Shown here piece after piece: positions 8,020 to 15,166 of a stretch of 15,420 nt of DNA. The stretch covers positions 1 to 15,420 of the forward strand of contig CALCRD010000269.1 of NCBI GenBank assembly GCA_937894355.1. Reading direction: 5' to 3'. The stretch's first letter is position 1. The number at the start of each line of letters is the position of its first letter. The stretch comes from an uncultured Bacillus sp. (GTDB taxonomy: Bacteria; Bacillota; Bacilli; Bacillales; Cytobacillaceae). Position numbers and translations under genes: made by a program. The notes beneath the pieces were generated by a model. The model worked only from the letters and a program-made list of their open reading frames with translations, did no database searches and had not been told where the DNA came from.

Positions 8020-8372
8020 TGATTCATCCCCTTTTTACTTTCATTTTTCCACTTAATAAATTCTATTATTTTTCTATATTCTTGAATCTGATCCTTTTCA
8101 ATACCAGATTCTTTTAATTCAACAACAAAATCCACCCACTCTTGCTCAAGAACCTGATTTATTACCTGGTTAGAAGATTCGGTGCCTAATAATATTTTCA
8201 AATCCACATCTAACACTGCTGCAATTTTATTCAATACATGAATCGATGGATTATTATTTTGGTTCCGTTCGATATTGCTCAAATATGACTTGGCAATATT
8301 AGCCCGTTCTGCGAGTTCAGTAAGCGATAATGCTCTTCCTTTTCGAATCCTGAGAATGTTTTTTCCAATCAT
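8016..8372 (-). CDS. SinR/SlrR-like XRE-family transcriptional regulator inside the eps operon
   Basis: A 118-residue protein with an XRE/Cro-type helix-turn-helix domain (about 6-61) starting MIGKNILRIRKG. It contains SLTELAERANIAKSYLSNIE (16-35) and NPSIHVLNKIAAVLDV (41-56), nearly the pattern of B. subtilis SinR (MIGQRIKQYRK, then AKSYLSSIER and AVLDV, from memory). Residues about 74-112 (QEWVDFVVELKESGIEKDQI and what follows) match the SinI/SinR-type helical dimerisation domain through which SinR tetramerises and is captured by SinI. In B. subtilis SinR represses the eps and tapA operons. The gene starts 32 bases after epsN with an AAGAGGT site six bases ahead of the ATG, and its stop overlaps the next gene by four bases, so it is co-transcribed with its presumed target. 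It could be SinR, SlrR or a cluster-specific paralogue; sequence alone does not decide, and no sinI is in the window. Confidence 0.9.
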   Translation of the reverse strand: MIGKNILRIRKGRALSLTELAERANIAKSYLSNIERNQNNNPSIHVLNKIAAVLDVDLKILLGTESSNQVINQVLEQEWVDFVVELKESGIEKDQIQEYRKIIEFIKWKNESKKGMNQ

Positions 8373-8404
8373 TTGTATACCTCTTTTATCCTTAAATCTT
8401 GATA

Positions 8405-9586
8405 TTAGGAAATCTTATAGGTCTTCTGATTTTTGCTAAAAACACTTTTGATGCATCCAATTACTCTTTGTAAATCTTCTTCTAATAAATTCGAACCAGA
8501 AGGTAGACATATGCCAGACAGAAATAGATCCTCTGATATATTTTGCATCTCACTGTGGGGATAGTATCGTGCCCCGGTAAATAGTGGTTGCATATGCAGT
8601 GGCTTCCATACTGGGCGCGCTTCAATATTTTCTGCTAACAGGGATTCTAATAAGGGATTTATTGAAAAACCAGTTGCTTTTTCATCGATTGTGAAAGCTG
8701 TTAACCAGCGATTCGATTGAGTGTTTTCTAGCTCAGGCATAAAGTTAATTCCCGGTAAATGGGCTAATTCTTGTGAGTAATATTCAAATACTTGTCTTCT
8801 GGCTTTCACTCGATCTTTCAGTACCTCTAATTGCCCTCTGCCTATTCCCGCTAAAATATTACTCATTCGATAATTAAACCCCATCGTACTGTGTTGATAA
8901 TGACGAGCAGGGTCCTTTGCCTGAGTTGCTAAAAATCGTGCTTTTTTCATCAACTCTACATCATCTGATACCAGCATTCCTCCAGCTGAAGTCGTGATGA
9001 TTTTATTTCCATTAAAAGAATAAATCCCAAATTTCCCAAATGTCCCACTTGCTACTCCTTTATAAGTAGCACCTAGTGATTCAGCTGCATCCTCAATAAT
9101 TGGAACATCATATTGATTGCATATCTTGATGATTTCATCCATTTTTGAACTTTGCCCGTATAAATTGACAACAATAACCGCTTTAGGCAATTTCCCTTCA
9201 ATATTTGCATCCTGTAATGCCCGCTCCAAAGCACTAGGTGACATATTCCAAGTTTCAGGCTCTGAATCAATAAATACAGGTTCTGCACCTTGATATAAAA
9301 TGGGATTTGCACTTGCAATGAAAGTTAAACTTGAACAAAATACTGTATCACCTTTTTTTATTTCTAATAAAGAAAGAGCCAAGTGAATCGCTGCAGTTCC
9401 TGAATTGACTGCAACAGCTTCATTGACTCCTACATATTGGGCTAATTCCTTTTCAAAAGCATCTACATTAGGACCTAATGGTGCAATCCAATTTGTCTCA
9501 AACGCCCCTCTTACATATTTCTGTTCATTTCCACTCATATGTGGTGAAGAGAGGAATATTCTTTTTTTTGAATTTAGAGTGATCAT
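8405..9586 (-). CDS. epsN: EpsN-like PLP-dependent sugar aminotransferase (DegT/DnrJ/EryC1 family)
   Basis: A 393-residue fold-type I aminotransferase. It has FLSSPHMSGNEQ (11-22), NWIAPLGPNV (32-41), the cofactor-phosphate segment NSGTAAIHLA (61-70), EDAAESLG (165-172, D166 contacting the pyridine nitrogen) and the PLP lysine K195 in SFNGNKIITTSAGG (190-203). C-terminal ENIEARPVWKPLH and GICLPSGSN are typical of the 4-amino-sugar branch. The match to B. subtilis EpsN is strong from memory. It should convert UDP-4-keto-6-deoxy-GlcNAc (made by an EpsC-type dehydratase, not in this window) to the UDP-4-amino sugar, using glutamate. Its ATG overlaps the epsM stop in ATGA, so the two are translationally coupled and act in sequence: EpsN aminates, EpsM acetylates. 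Confidence 0.95.
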   Translation of the reverse strand: MITLNSKKRIFLSSPHMSGNEQKYVRGAFETNWIAPLGPNVDAFEKELAQYVGVNEAVAVNSGTAAIHLALSLLEIKKGDTVFCSSLTFIASANPILYQGAEPVFIDSEPETWNMSPSALERALQDANIEGKLPKAVIVVNLYGQSSKMDEIIKICNQYDVPIIEDAAESLGATYKGVASGTFGKFGIYSFNGNKIITTSAGGMLVSDDVELMKKARFLATQAKDPARHYQHSTMGFNYRMSNILAGIGRGQLEVLKDRVKARRQVFEYYSQELAHLPGINFMPELENTQSNRWLTAFTIDEKATGFSINPLLESLLAENIEARPVWKPLHMQPLFTGARYYPHSEMQNISEDLFLSGICLPSGSNLLEEDLQRVIGCIKSVFSKNQKTYKIS

Positions 9587-10230
9587 TTATACTCCCCCTC
9601 TAACATTTTTGAATTCACCTTTGCCGGAATACCCACTGCGGTAGAATTTGCGGGAATATTATTTATTACCGATGCCCCTGCCCCAATAATCGCCCATTCG
9701 CCAATTGCAATATTGGGAATAACAGTTGCTCCTGCACCAACTTGGACTCCATTCTCTAGCTGAACAGTTCCTGTTAGAGTAGCATTGGGACAAACGTGAA
9801 CAAAATCGCCAATTTGATTATCATGTTCAATAACCGACTTGGTATTAATAATAGAGTGATGACCGATTTCTGTATCAGCTTGAATAACAGTGTTCGCCAT
9901 AATGACTGTTCCATGTCCAACTCTTACACTTGGACTTACGATAGCAGTGTTGTGGATTAAACTAATGTAATGATCATTGGAAAGACCCAATTTTTGAACT
10001 ATTTTTTGCCTTAATTTGTTATCACCAATGGCAATGACGAATTTAATTTCATCAAAAAAGTTCAATAGTTCAATCGAGGTTGTCACTGGTCCATAGAAAA
10101 TGTTGTCCTCTATCATAAAGTCTTCATACTTGTCATCAAAATAGCCGATTATGCTATGATCTCCATTAAAATGAATTAAATCGGCAATCACCTTACTATG
10201 ACCACCCTGACCGATAATTACAATACTCAT
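9583..10230 (-). CDS. epsM: EpsM-like UDP-4-amino-sugar N-acetyltransferase (PglD type)
   Basis: A 215-residue protein with an N-terminal Rossmann-like domain (VIIGQGGHSKVIADL, 4-18; FVIAIGDN, 64-71) and a C-terminal left-handed beta-helix of hexapeptide repeats (about 95-205). The segment SVIEHDNQIGDFVHVCP (132-148) contains the His-Asp/Glu pair (H136) used as catalytic base in PglD. It should acetylate the 4-amino group of the EpsN product with acetyl-CoA, giving a UDP-diacetamido-trideoxyhexose (bacillosamine type). The ATG at 10230 follows a purine-rich AAAGGGGGCGGGAG and lies 12 bases after epsL; its stop overlaps the epsN start. Length and domain order are normal for the family. Confidence 0.94.
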   Translation of the reverse strand: MSIVIIGQGGHSKVIADLIHFNGDHSIIGYFDDKYEDFMIEDNIFYGPVTTSIELLNFFDEIKFVIAIGDNKLRQKIVQKLGLSNDHYISLIHNTAIVSPSVRVGHGTVIMANTVIQADTEIGHHSIINTKSVIEHDNQIGDFVHVCPNATLTGTVQLENGVQVGAGATVIPNIAIGEWAIIGAGASVINNIPANSTAVGIPAKVNSKMLEGEYK

Positions 10231-10242
10231 CTCCCGCCCCCT

Positions 10243-10836
10243 TTACATGTTTGAACCCTTAAAGCTTTCAACTGTTGCACTCCCAGCCTGATTTATTCCA
10301 TCAGATTTTATTACTTTATAGACTGTTAACATCAGTATTTTAAAATCTAATAACAAGGAATGATGATTGACATACCAAACATCTAATTCGAATTTTTGTT
10401 CCCATGTGATAGCGTTTCTTCCATTAACCTGTGCCCAACCGGTTATACCCGGTCTGACAAGATGCCTTTTTGCTTGTTCAGTAGAATATAACGGTAAATA
10501 CTCCATTAACAATGGTCTTGGTCCTACTAAACTTATATCTCCATTTATCACATTAAAGAGTTGAGGCAATTCATCTAAACTATATTTTCTTAAAAAAGTA
10601 CCAAAGGGCGTTAGTCTTAAATGGTCTGCCACTAACTTCCCACCGCTATCCCGTTGATTTGTCATCGTACGAAATTTATAAAAATTAAAGGGAACACCAT
10701 TTAACCCAGGACGTTGTTGTTTAAAAATAATTGGACTCCCGAGTTTCAGTTTTACTAAAAGCGCTACACAAACAATCACCGGGGAAAATACCATGATCAA
10801 TAGCAATGCGCAAATGACATCTAAAATTCGTTTCAT
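10243..10836 (-). CDS. epsL: EpsL-like undecaprenyl-phosphate phosphoglycosyl transferase
   Basis: A 197-residue monotopic phosphoglycosyl transferase. A hydrophobic N-terminal membrane helix (about 5-29) is followed by RPGLNGVPFNFYKFRTM (42-58), the catalytic region with DELPQ (88-92), LVGPRPLL (103-110) and RPGITGWAQVNGRNAI (128-143). It transfers a phospho-sugar, probably the EpsN/EpsM product, from UDP to undecaprenyl phosphate and so starts each repeat unit at the inner membrane face. The frame is open from a TTG at 10851, but the ATG at 10836 fits the homologues (B. subtilis EpsL begins MILKRLFDL, from memory) and has GGAG nine bases upstream; that GGAG lies within the extra codons. It starts 107 bases after the epsG stop. 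Confidence 0.94.
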   Translation of the reverse strand: MKRILDVICALLLIMVFSPVIVCVALLVKLKLGSPIIFKQQRPGLNGVPFNFYKFRTMTNQRDSGGKLVADHLRLTPFGTFLRKYSLDELPQLFNVINGDISLVGPRPLLMEYLPLYSTEQAKRHLVRPGITGWAQVNGRNAITWEQKFELDVWYVNHHSLLLDFKILMLTVYKVIKSDGINQAGSATVESFKGSNM

Positions 10837-10845
10837 TTTATGCAA

Positions 10846-10849
10846 CTCC
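10846..10849 (-). promoter_or_regulatory. Ribosome binding site deciding the epsL start
   Basis: GGAG on the minus strand (within TTGGAG), nine bases before the ATG at 10836. Using the TTG at 10851 instead would place this site inside the coding sequence and leave that start with no purine-rich sequence ahead of it. Confidence 0.5.
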
Positions 10850-10943
10850 AAAAATATATTTTATGGTAGTTTTTTAACTCTAATTGATATTCCATCCTGT
10901 TTTTTCAACCCGATGAAATTTTTCGGATAAAAAAGACCAACAC

Positions 10944-12011
10944 TTATATTCTTAAGTAGTCACTTATATAAATAATATTTAAGGAAATTACCTGTTCAAA
11001 ATAAAAGTAAATCAAATAAGAAATCAATATCCCGTAATAAACTAACCTTTGATTTTTTTCTTTGAATAGTGTTACTATCCAAGAAATTAAAATTACGTTA
11101 TATAAGCCGAAATAGATATTAAACCTAGCGAAAATCCAATTTTGCGAAGAAATAATCATAAAAACAATGCTTATTATCGCCAAATTTACAACAATGTCAC
11201 TTTTCGGCCATAGTTCTCTTAATTTATTTCTACCCAAGAATGCAATAAAAACAGGAGCAGCGTTTACAATGATTCGTATTTTACTAGCCCCTCCTTCATC
11301 AAAATCACGATAATGCCCATATTGAGTGCCGTCCAAGGCTGAAAATAAGAACTCCGAAAAAAAATTAAATCCAACTACAATTAGAACTGACAATCCTAAT
11401 AACGAAAATGTAACCTTTGTCCACGCCTTTCTTCTTACTAAAGGGTAAATTAGCAACATGACTAATGCAGATTGGTGAATACTCGATGCGATTAAGATGA
11501 TCAATGCATATTTAAGAAAATTTCCATTTAATATATATTTGATTGCCATAAACACAATTGCTGCCGCTAAATACTGGCGGACTCCATTCATTGAGGTAGT
11601 GAACATTCCAGAAGTAATATAAACAAACACTGCTATTTCAAACATCCTTGAATATTTAAATAGGACGGAAATAATTAATATATTGGTGATCAGTGCCGTT
11701 GTAAAAATTAATATTTGTGGGTCAGCTGATATTTTTTGTAAATACATTTGTAAAATGTTAAATCCAAAATCTCCAGTAAAATCAATGTCATCCCATGTAA
11801 TATTCTTTACTTTGTAGGAATGCATATAAAAATAAGTGTCCCCAATATTTTTTCGCAGTCCAGAAACAATGACTAGACTGGCTATTACCAAAAATGCTAA
11901 TAGTTTATTAGGTTGAATGGTCCTATAATCATCTAAATTTCGATTCGAAAAGTATCTTGATAAAAGGGAAAAGAAATAAACTACTGAAAGATTCAGCCAC
12001 ATAATGGTCAT
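10944..12011 (-). CDS. epsG: EpsG-like integral membrane polysaccharide polymerase
   Basis: A 355-residue polytopic membrane protein with roughly ten hydrophobic segments (for example about 5-20, 38-53, 99-117, 124-140, 146-162, 168-190, 203-220, 247-260, 274-290 and 300-316). Family motifs are SGLRKNIGDT (50-59), NGVRQYLAAAI (142-152), SSIHQSAL (176-183) and FARFNIYFGLY (294-304), closely like B. subtilis EpsG from memory (NGIRQY, SSLFHSSAL, FARFNIYFGLY). EpsG-type proteins are thought to act as Wzy-like polymerases joining lipid-linked repeat units at the outer membrane face; that role is inferred from topology and context. The ATG at 12011 has AAAGG eight bases upstream and lies 24 bases after the GT2 gene. 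In B. subtilis epsG is followed by epsH-K, but here the next gene is epsL. Confidence 0.92.
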   Translation of the reverse strand: MTIMWLNLSVVYFFSLLSRYFSNRNLDDYRTIQPNKLLAFLVIASLVIVSGLRKNIGDTYFYMHSYKVKNITWDDIDFTGDFGFNILQMYLQKISADPQILIFTTALITNILIISVLFKYSRMFEIAVFVYITSGMFTTSMNGVRQYLAAAIVFMAIKYILNGNFLKYALIILIASSIHQSALVMLLIYPLVRRKAWTKVTFSLLGLSVLIVVGFNFFSEFLFSALDGTQYGHYRDFDEGGASKIRIIVNAAPVFIAFLGRNKLRELWPKSDIVVNLAIISIVFMIISSQNWIFARFNIYFGLYNVILISWIVTLFKEKNQRLVYYGILISYLIYFYFEQVISLNIIYISDYLRI

Positions 12012-12035
12012 GGTTTTTACCTTTCTTTCAACTAC

Positions 12036-12938
12036 TTAATTATTTTTCATCACAGTCGCCTTTTTGGTGTTCTGGATATAAAGGTACAATCCTATTCCAA
12101 ATGGAACAGAGAAGAATGTTGTCAGGAATTTAGGTGATTCAAAAAGAAATCTGTAATTTTTTATCATGATATTACTAGACACATAGTGGATGGATTCACG
12201 GAATCTATCCTTCAAAGTCGGAGCAAATTTCATGGCAACTTTTCTAAAGAACGCAAAGCCTTGTGGGTTTTTCTTATATTGCTTAACGATATTCATACTT
12301 GAACCATCATCTAAATATTCAACATGACAAAGTACCTCATTCATAACCAGTAACGGGAATTCTTGGTCAATTAAAATGTATTTATAGCTTAAGGGACAGT
12401 ATTTTTCCCCTGGAAATACAGGATAAGAAGGGACCATTTTGGCCAGGTCTGTTCTATAAACTAGTTTTTTATCACCCTTAACCTTATAAATTGCATACAA
12501 ATCGGTTAGGGTTGTTTCCTTTATATGCTCTGGTATTTTAGAACCGATTATTTCTCCATTTTGCTTTGCATCTAATCCTACAATTCCTGCATATTGGTCA
12601 CTTCCATGTTTCAGCCAAAACGAAACAATCCTATCAACAGCATTGTCCGGCATATAATCATCTGAATCTATACAAACATTGAGTTCAGTTTCGATTAATT
12701 CATAGGCAGTATTATGGGCACCATGCATTCCTTGGTTTTCTTGATAATGATATTGGATGGGAATCATATTTTCTTTCATCCACTTTTGAACTAATGAACT
12801 TGTATCATCTGTCGATCCATCATCAATAATTAGCCAAATAAAATCCTTATTTGATTGTCTTTTCATGCTTTCATAGCACAAATGTAAAGTATAAGCACGG
12901 TTATAAGTTGGGGTAAATACGGTTAAGGTTGGGGTCAC
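12036..12938 (-). CDS. GT2-family glycosyltransferase (GT-A fold)
   Basis: From a GTG start the product is 300 residues. It shows LTVFTPTYNRAYTL (5-18), WLIIDDGSTDDT (35-46), the segment QENQGMHGAHN (66-76) and the metal-binding DSDD (91-94); a hydrophobic stretch near the C-terminus (about 272-290) may hold it to the membrane. The GTG at 12938 is chosen because a near-perfect GGAGGTGA lies five bases upstream, and because the frame further upstream (open to an ATG at 13010) overlaps the end of epsF and adds 24 residues before the expected start of the domain. It adds a sugar to the lipid-linked repeat; the donor is unknown. It resembles the WcaA-like enzymes of Firmicute capsule clusters rather than EpsE, EpsH or EpsJ. 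Confidence 0.9.
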   Translation of the reverse strand: MTPTLTVFTPTYNRAYTLHLCYESMKRQSNKDFIWLIIDDGSTDDTSSLVQKWMKENMIPIQYHYQENQGMHGAHNTAYELIETELNVCIDSDDYMPDNAVDRIVSFWLKHGSDQYAGIVGLDAKQNGEIIGSKIPEHIKETTLTDLYAIYKVKGDKKLVYRTDLAKMVPSYPVFPGEKYCPLSYKYILIDQEFPLLVMNEVLCHVEYLDDGSSMNIVKQYKKNPQGFAFFRKVAMKFAPTLKDRFRESIHYVSSNIMIKNYRFLFESPKFLTTFFSVPFGIGLYLYIQNTKKATVMKNN

Positions 12939-12943
12939 ATCCT

Positions 12944-12951
12944 TCACCTCC
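12944..12951 (-). promoter_or_regulatory. Ribosome binding site fixing a GTG start
   Basis: GGAGGTGA on the minus strand, nearly the full anti-Shine-Dalgarno complement, ending five bases before the GTG at 12938. It lies ten bases past the epsF stop. Its quality argues for the GTG over the in-frame ATG at 13010. Confidence 0.7.
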
Positions 12952-12961
12952 AGTTTTAAAT

Positions 12962-14080
12962 TCAATTCGAAGCAAACTCGTAATAATTCGAATAATATTC
13001 TGACAGCCACTTTGCATTGGTAATGGAATCATATCCTGACTCGCGTATTTTTTCCTTTGTATCCTCACGCTCAAATTTGGATAAAAATATTTGGTCAGCC
13101 CATTCTTTAGCACTCTGTTTCAAACTTAAAAAGTCAATACGACCAGTGATATCACTTTCACGAGTAATCGTATTTGAAACAATACATTTTAGGCCGGCAG
13201 CTTGCGCCTCTACTAATACAACTGGCAATCCCTCAAATAGAGAAGGAAAAAGAAAAATATCCATCGCTTGCATTAATTTTGGTATATCACTTCTAATACC
13301 TAAGAATTTCACACTAGAAGTTAGTCCTAAATTACTCACTTTTTTTTCAATTATTTTTCGTAAATCTCCATCTCCTACCAGGACTAAAACAGCATTTTTA
13401 TTTTTGTCATGGACTGATTTAAAAATATCAATGAGGAAACTATGATTTTTCTGCTTATTAAATCGGCCAACATGTCCGATCACCAGTTTATTTTGCAAAC
13501 CAAGCTCTTCCTTAGTTTTATTTCTCACCTTATCTGTAGAAATAAATTCTTCGGTATTTACTGCATTATTAAGGACCAACATGTCTTTTGAATTAGCTAT
13601 TTTAGTACCAAAAAGCCATTGACCTGCATTTTTTGAACATGCAAAAAAACGGCTCGAATTATTTTTTAAATAATACCTAGCGTAGAGTCTAAACGGCAAT
13701 TTATAATCAATCTGTAAATCACTTAAGTGACTATGAGCAATTCTCTCTGGAATTCCTGCTTTTTTAGCTGCCCTTAGTACGAAACTACTATTCTCGTTAA
13801 TATGTGAATGAACAACCTTATATTCTGAATGGTTAGCAAAAAATTTATCAAGTTTTCCAAAATACAAACGATAATTCCCTGGCCTAATTTGCGGCATCTT
13901 ATAAATTTTTCCGCCAAGTTCTAGTATTTCTTTATCATAATGACCTTCCTCATCACGATGCACCATAAAGTCAAACTGAATTTTCTTTCGGTTCATCTTC
14001 CGATAATAATTCATTAACATAGTCTCAAGTCCACCACGATTCATAATCGTCACGACTTGAAGAATTCGAATCGGATACAT
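12962..14080 (-). CDS. epsF: EpsF-like GT4 glycosyltransferase
   Basis: A 372-residue GT-B glycosyltransferase. It has RILQVVTIMNRGGLETMLMN (5-24), YRKMNRKKIQFDFMVHR (26-42), VVHSHINENSSF (89-100), the donor-domain start IGHVGRFNKQKNHSFL (201-216), LVGDGDLR (234-241) and the EX7E motif EGLPVVLVE (283-291). The layout MNRGG-ETM, QFDF, GHV-RF-KNH and EGLPVVLVEAQA matches B. subtilis EpsF well from memory. It should transfer one sugar from a nucleotide donor to the growing lipid-linked repeat in the cytoplasm. It starts nine bases after the preceding GT2 gene with an AGGGGG site and is followed by a 23-base gap to the next GTG start. Unlike the three GT4 enzymes in the distal half, it keeps the canonical EGLP sequence. 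Confidence 0.92.
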   Translation of the reverse strand: MYPIRILQVVTIMNRGGLETMLMNYYRKMNRKKIQFDFMVHRDEEGHYDKEILELGGKIYKMPQIRPGNYRLYFGKLDKFFANHSEYKVVHSHINENSSFVLRAAKKAGIPERIAHSHLSDLQIDYKLPFRLYARYYLKNNSSRFFACSKNAGQWLFGTKIANSKDMLVLNNAVNTEEFISTDKVRNKTKEELGLQNKLVIGHVGRFNKQKNHSFLIDIFKSVHDKNKNAVLVLVGDGDLRKIIEKKVSNLGLTSSVKFLGIRSDIPKLMQAMDIFLFPSLFEGLPVVLVEAQAAGLKCIVSNTITRESDITGRIDFLSLKQSAKEWADQIFLSKFEREDTKEKIRESGYDSITNAKWLSEYYSNYYEFASN

Positions 14081-14089
14081 GTCTACCCC

Positions 14090-15166
14090 CTATTTAACTG
14101 TTTTTCTCATCCATTCCAGTGCAATCAGTAAAAAATAAAAACCGATAGAAAAGCGATACTTGGCAAAGCCAAAGAACACCTTCCAAATAATTGGAAAGTG
14201 TTCTAAATCGAATTGAATGAAACTTTTACGTATCTTTTCATTTTTAAGGATTGTATCTATTTTTTTGGCTTTCATAAAAGCATTTGCTTTATTATCTAAA
14301 CTGATTGTATTTAAACCTAGTCCCATGGTATTAAGGCAAATGCGATTATTTAAAGCTAATTTATATTCTGTTGGCAATTTTTTTTCCTCTAAAAAGGTTG
14401 TTATTCTATTATAGAGGTTAAACCATTGACTCATTAAATTAGGTTTATAGTTTGAAGTCAAAGAATTACTATTCTCACGCCAATAATGATAAAAAGGCTT
14501 GTTAATAAATGCAAATCTATTGGCATAATAACTGGCTTCAATATTAAATAATGAATCTTCATTTGTGCCAATCTCTTGTAAATCGATAAATCGCAAATCA
14601 TTTTTCCTTAGTAAATCAGTTCGATATAGTTTGGACCAAACAGTTCCCCAGGCATCAAGTAATTCTGGGTTAGCCATTTCATTTTCTAACGGACCAATTA
14701 AACGTCTCATAATTGTTGTCTTTATTTCTTCATTATTGTAAATGACTTTTTCAGGTAGATTAAAATTCTTCGCTTTTGAATGACTTCCAAATTCTCGAAG
14801 ATAGGTACACATCACGATATCAGCCTTTTCCTCATTGGCAATGTTAAACATTGATCTATACATATCTACAGCCACCCAGTCATCTGGATCAACAAACCCT
14901 ATATACTCTCCTCTCGCAGCGGTTATACCGGCATTACGAGCTGAGGAAACCCCGCCATTTGTTTTATTAATGATTTTTATTCGTTCATCCTGTTCAGAAT
15001 ATTTTTCAAGGATATCGAGACTTAAATCGGTTGAACCATCATTTATTACGATTATTTCAATCTCGGTTAAGGTCTGGGTTAACAAACTTTCTAAACATCT
15101 ACTTAGATACCGCTCGATATTATATATAGGAACGATTATACTTACTTTCGGTATTCCTTTTATCAT
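14090..15166 (-). CDS. GT2-family glycosyltransferase, EpsH/EpsJ-like, in the epsE position
   Basis: A 358-residue GT-A enzyme with VSIIVPIYNIERYLSRCLES (8-27), IVINDGSTDLS (39-49), SSARNAG (74-80), the DXD-type FVDPDDW (91-97) and NEDSLF (202-207), the usual catalytic-base region of this group. The C-terminus (about 316-355) is aromatic and basic with a hydrophobic run and may be membrane-associated. It occupies the place of epsE (between epsD-like and epsF genes) but resembles EpsH/EpsJ rather than EpsE, so the flagellar-clutch function of B. subtilis EpsE should not be assumed. A strong GGAGG six bases before the ATG lies inside the upstream gene, which it overlaps by 47 bases. Two inverted repeats lie in its last 120 bases. 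Donor sugar unknown. Confidence 0.9.
   Translation of the reverse strand: MIKGIPKVSIIVPIYNIERYLSRCLESLLTQTLTEIEIIVINDGSTDLSLDILEKYSEQDERIKIINKTNGGVSSARNAGITAARGEYIGFVDPDDWVAVDMYRSMFNIANEEKADIVMCTYLREFGSHSKAKNFNLPEKVIYNNEEIKTTIMRRLIGPLENEMANPELLDAWGTVWSKLYRTDLLRKNDLRFIDLQEIGTNEDSLFNIEASYYANRFAFINKPFYHYWRENSNSLTSNYKPNLMSQWFNLYNRITTFLEEKKLPTEYKLALNNRICLNTMGLGLNTISLDNKANAFMKAKKIDTILKNEKIRKSFIQFDLEHFPIIWKVFFGFAKYRFSIGFYFLLIALEWMRKTVK
14158..14204. repeat. Two adjacent inverted repeats inside the GT2 gene
   Basis: At 14173-14204 the arms GAACAC-x-TTCCAA and TTGGAA-x-GTGTTC, plus one outer A/T pair, form a 14-position stem with a single internal mismatch and a four-base loop. Directly beside it, TTGGC-AAA-GCCAA (about 14160-14172) forms a second five-bp hairpin. 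Neither is followed by a T-run on either strand, so they are not standard terminators. They could be chance, an mRNA-stability element or a processing site. Confidence 0.55.

Noticed and set aside
10852..10943. The 92-base region before the extended epsL frame as a possible promoter, terminator or EAR-type antitermination RNA.
   Set aside because: Only a four-bp CCGA/TCGG stem is visible, with no T-run and no promoter boxes at acceptable spacing. The EAR element of B. subtilis lies between epsB and epsC, which is upstream of this window.
13017..13445. A 142-codon open frame on the plus strand opposite epsF.
   Set aside because: It is antisense to a well-supported gene, has no family signature or ribosome binding site, and its composition follows from the codons of epsF.
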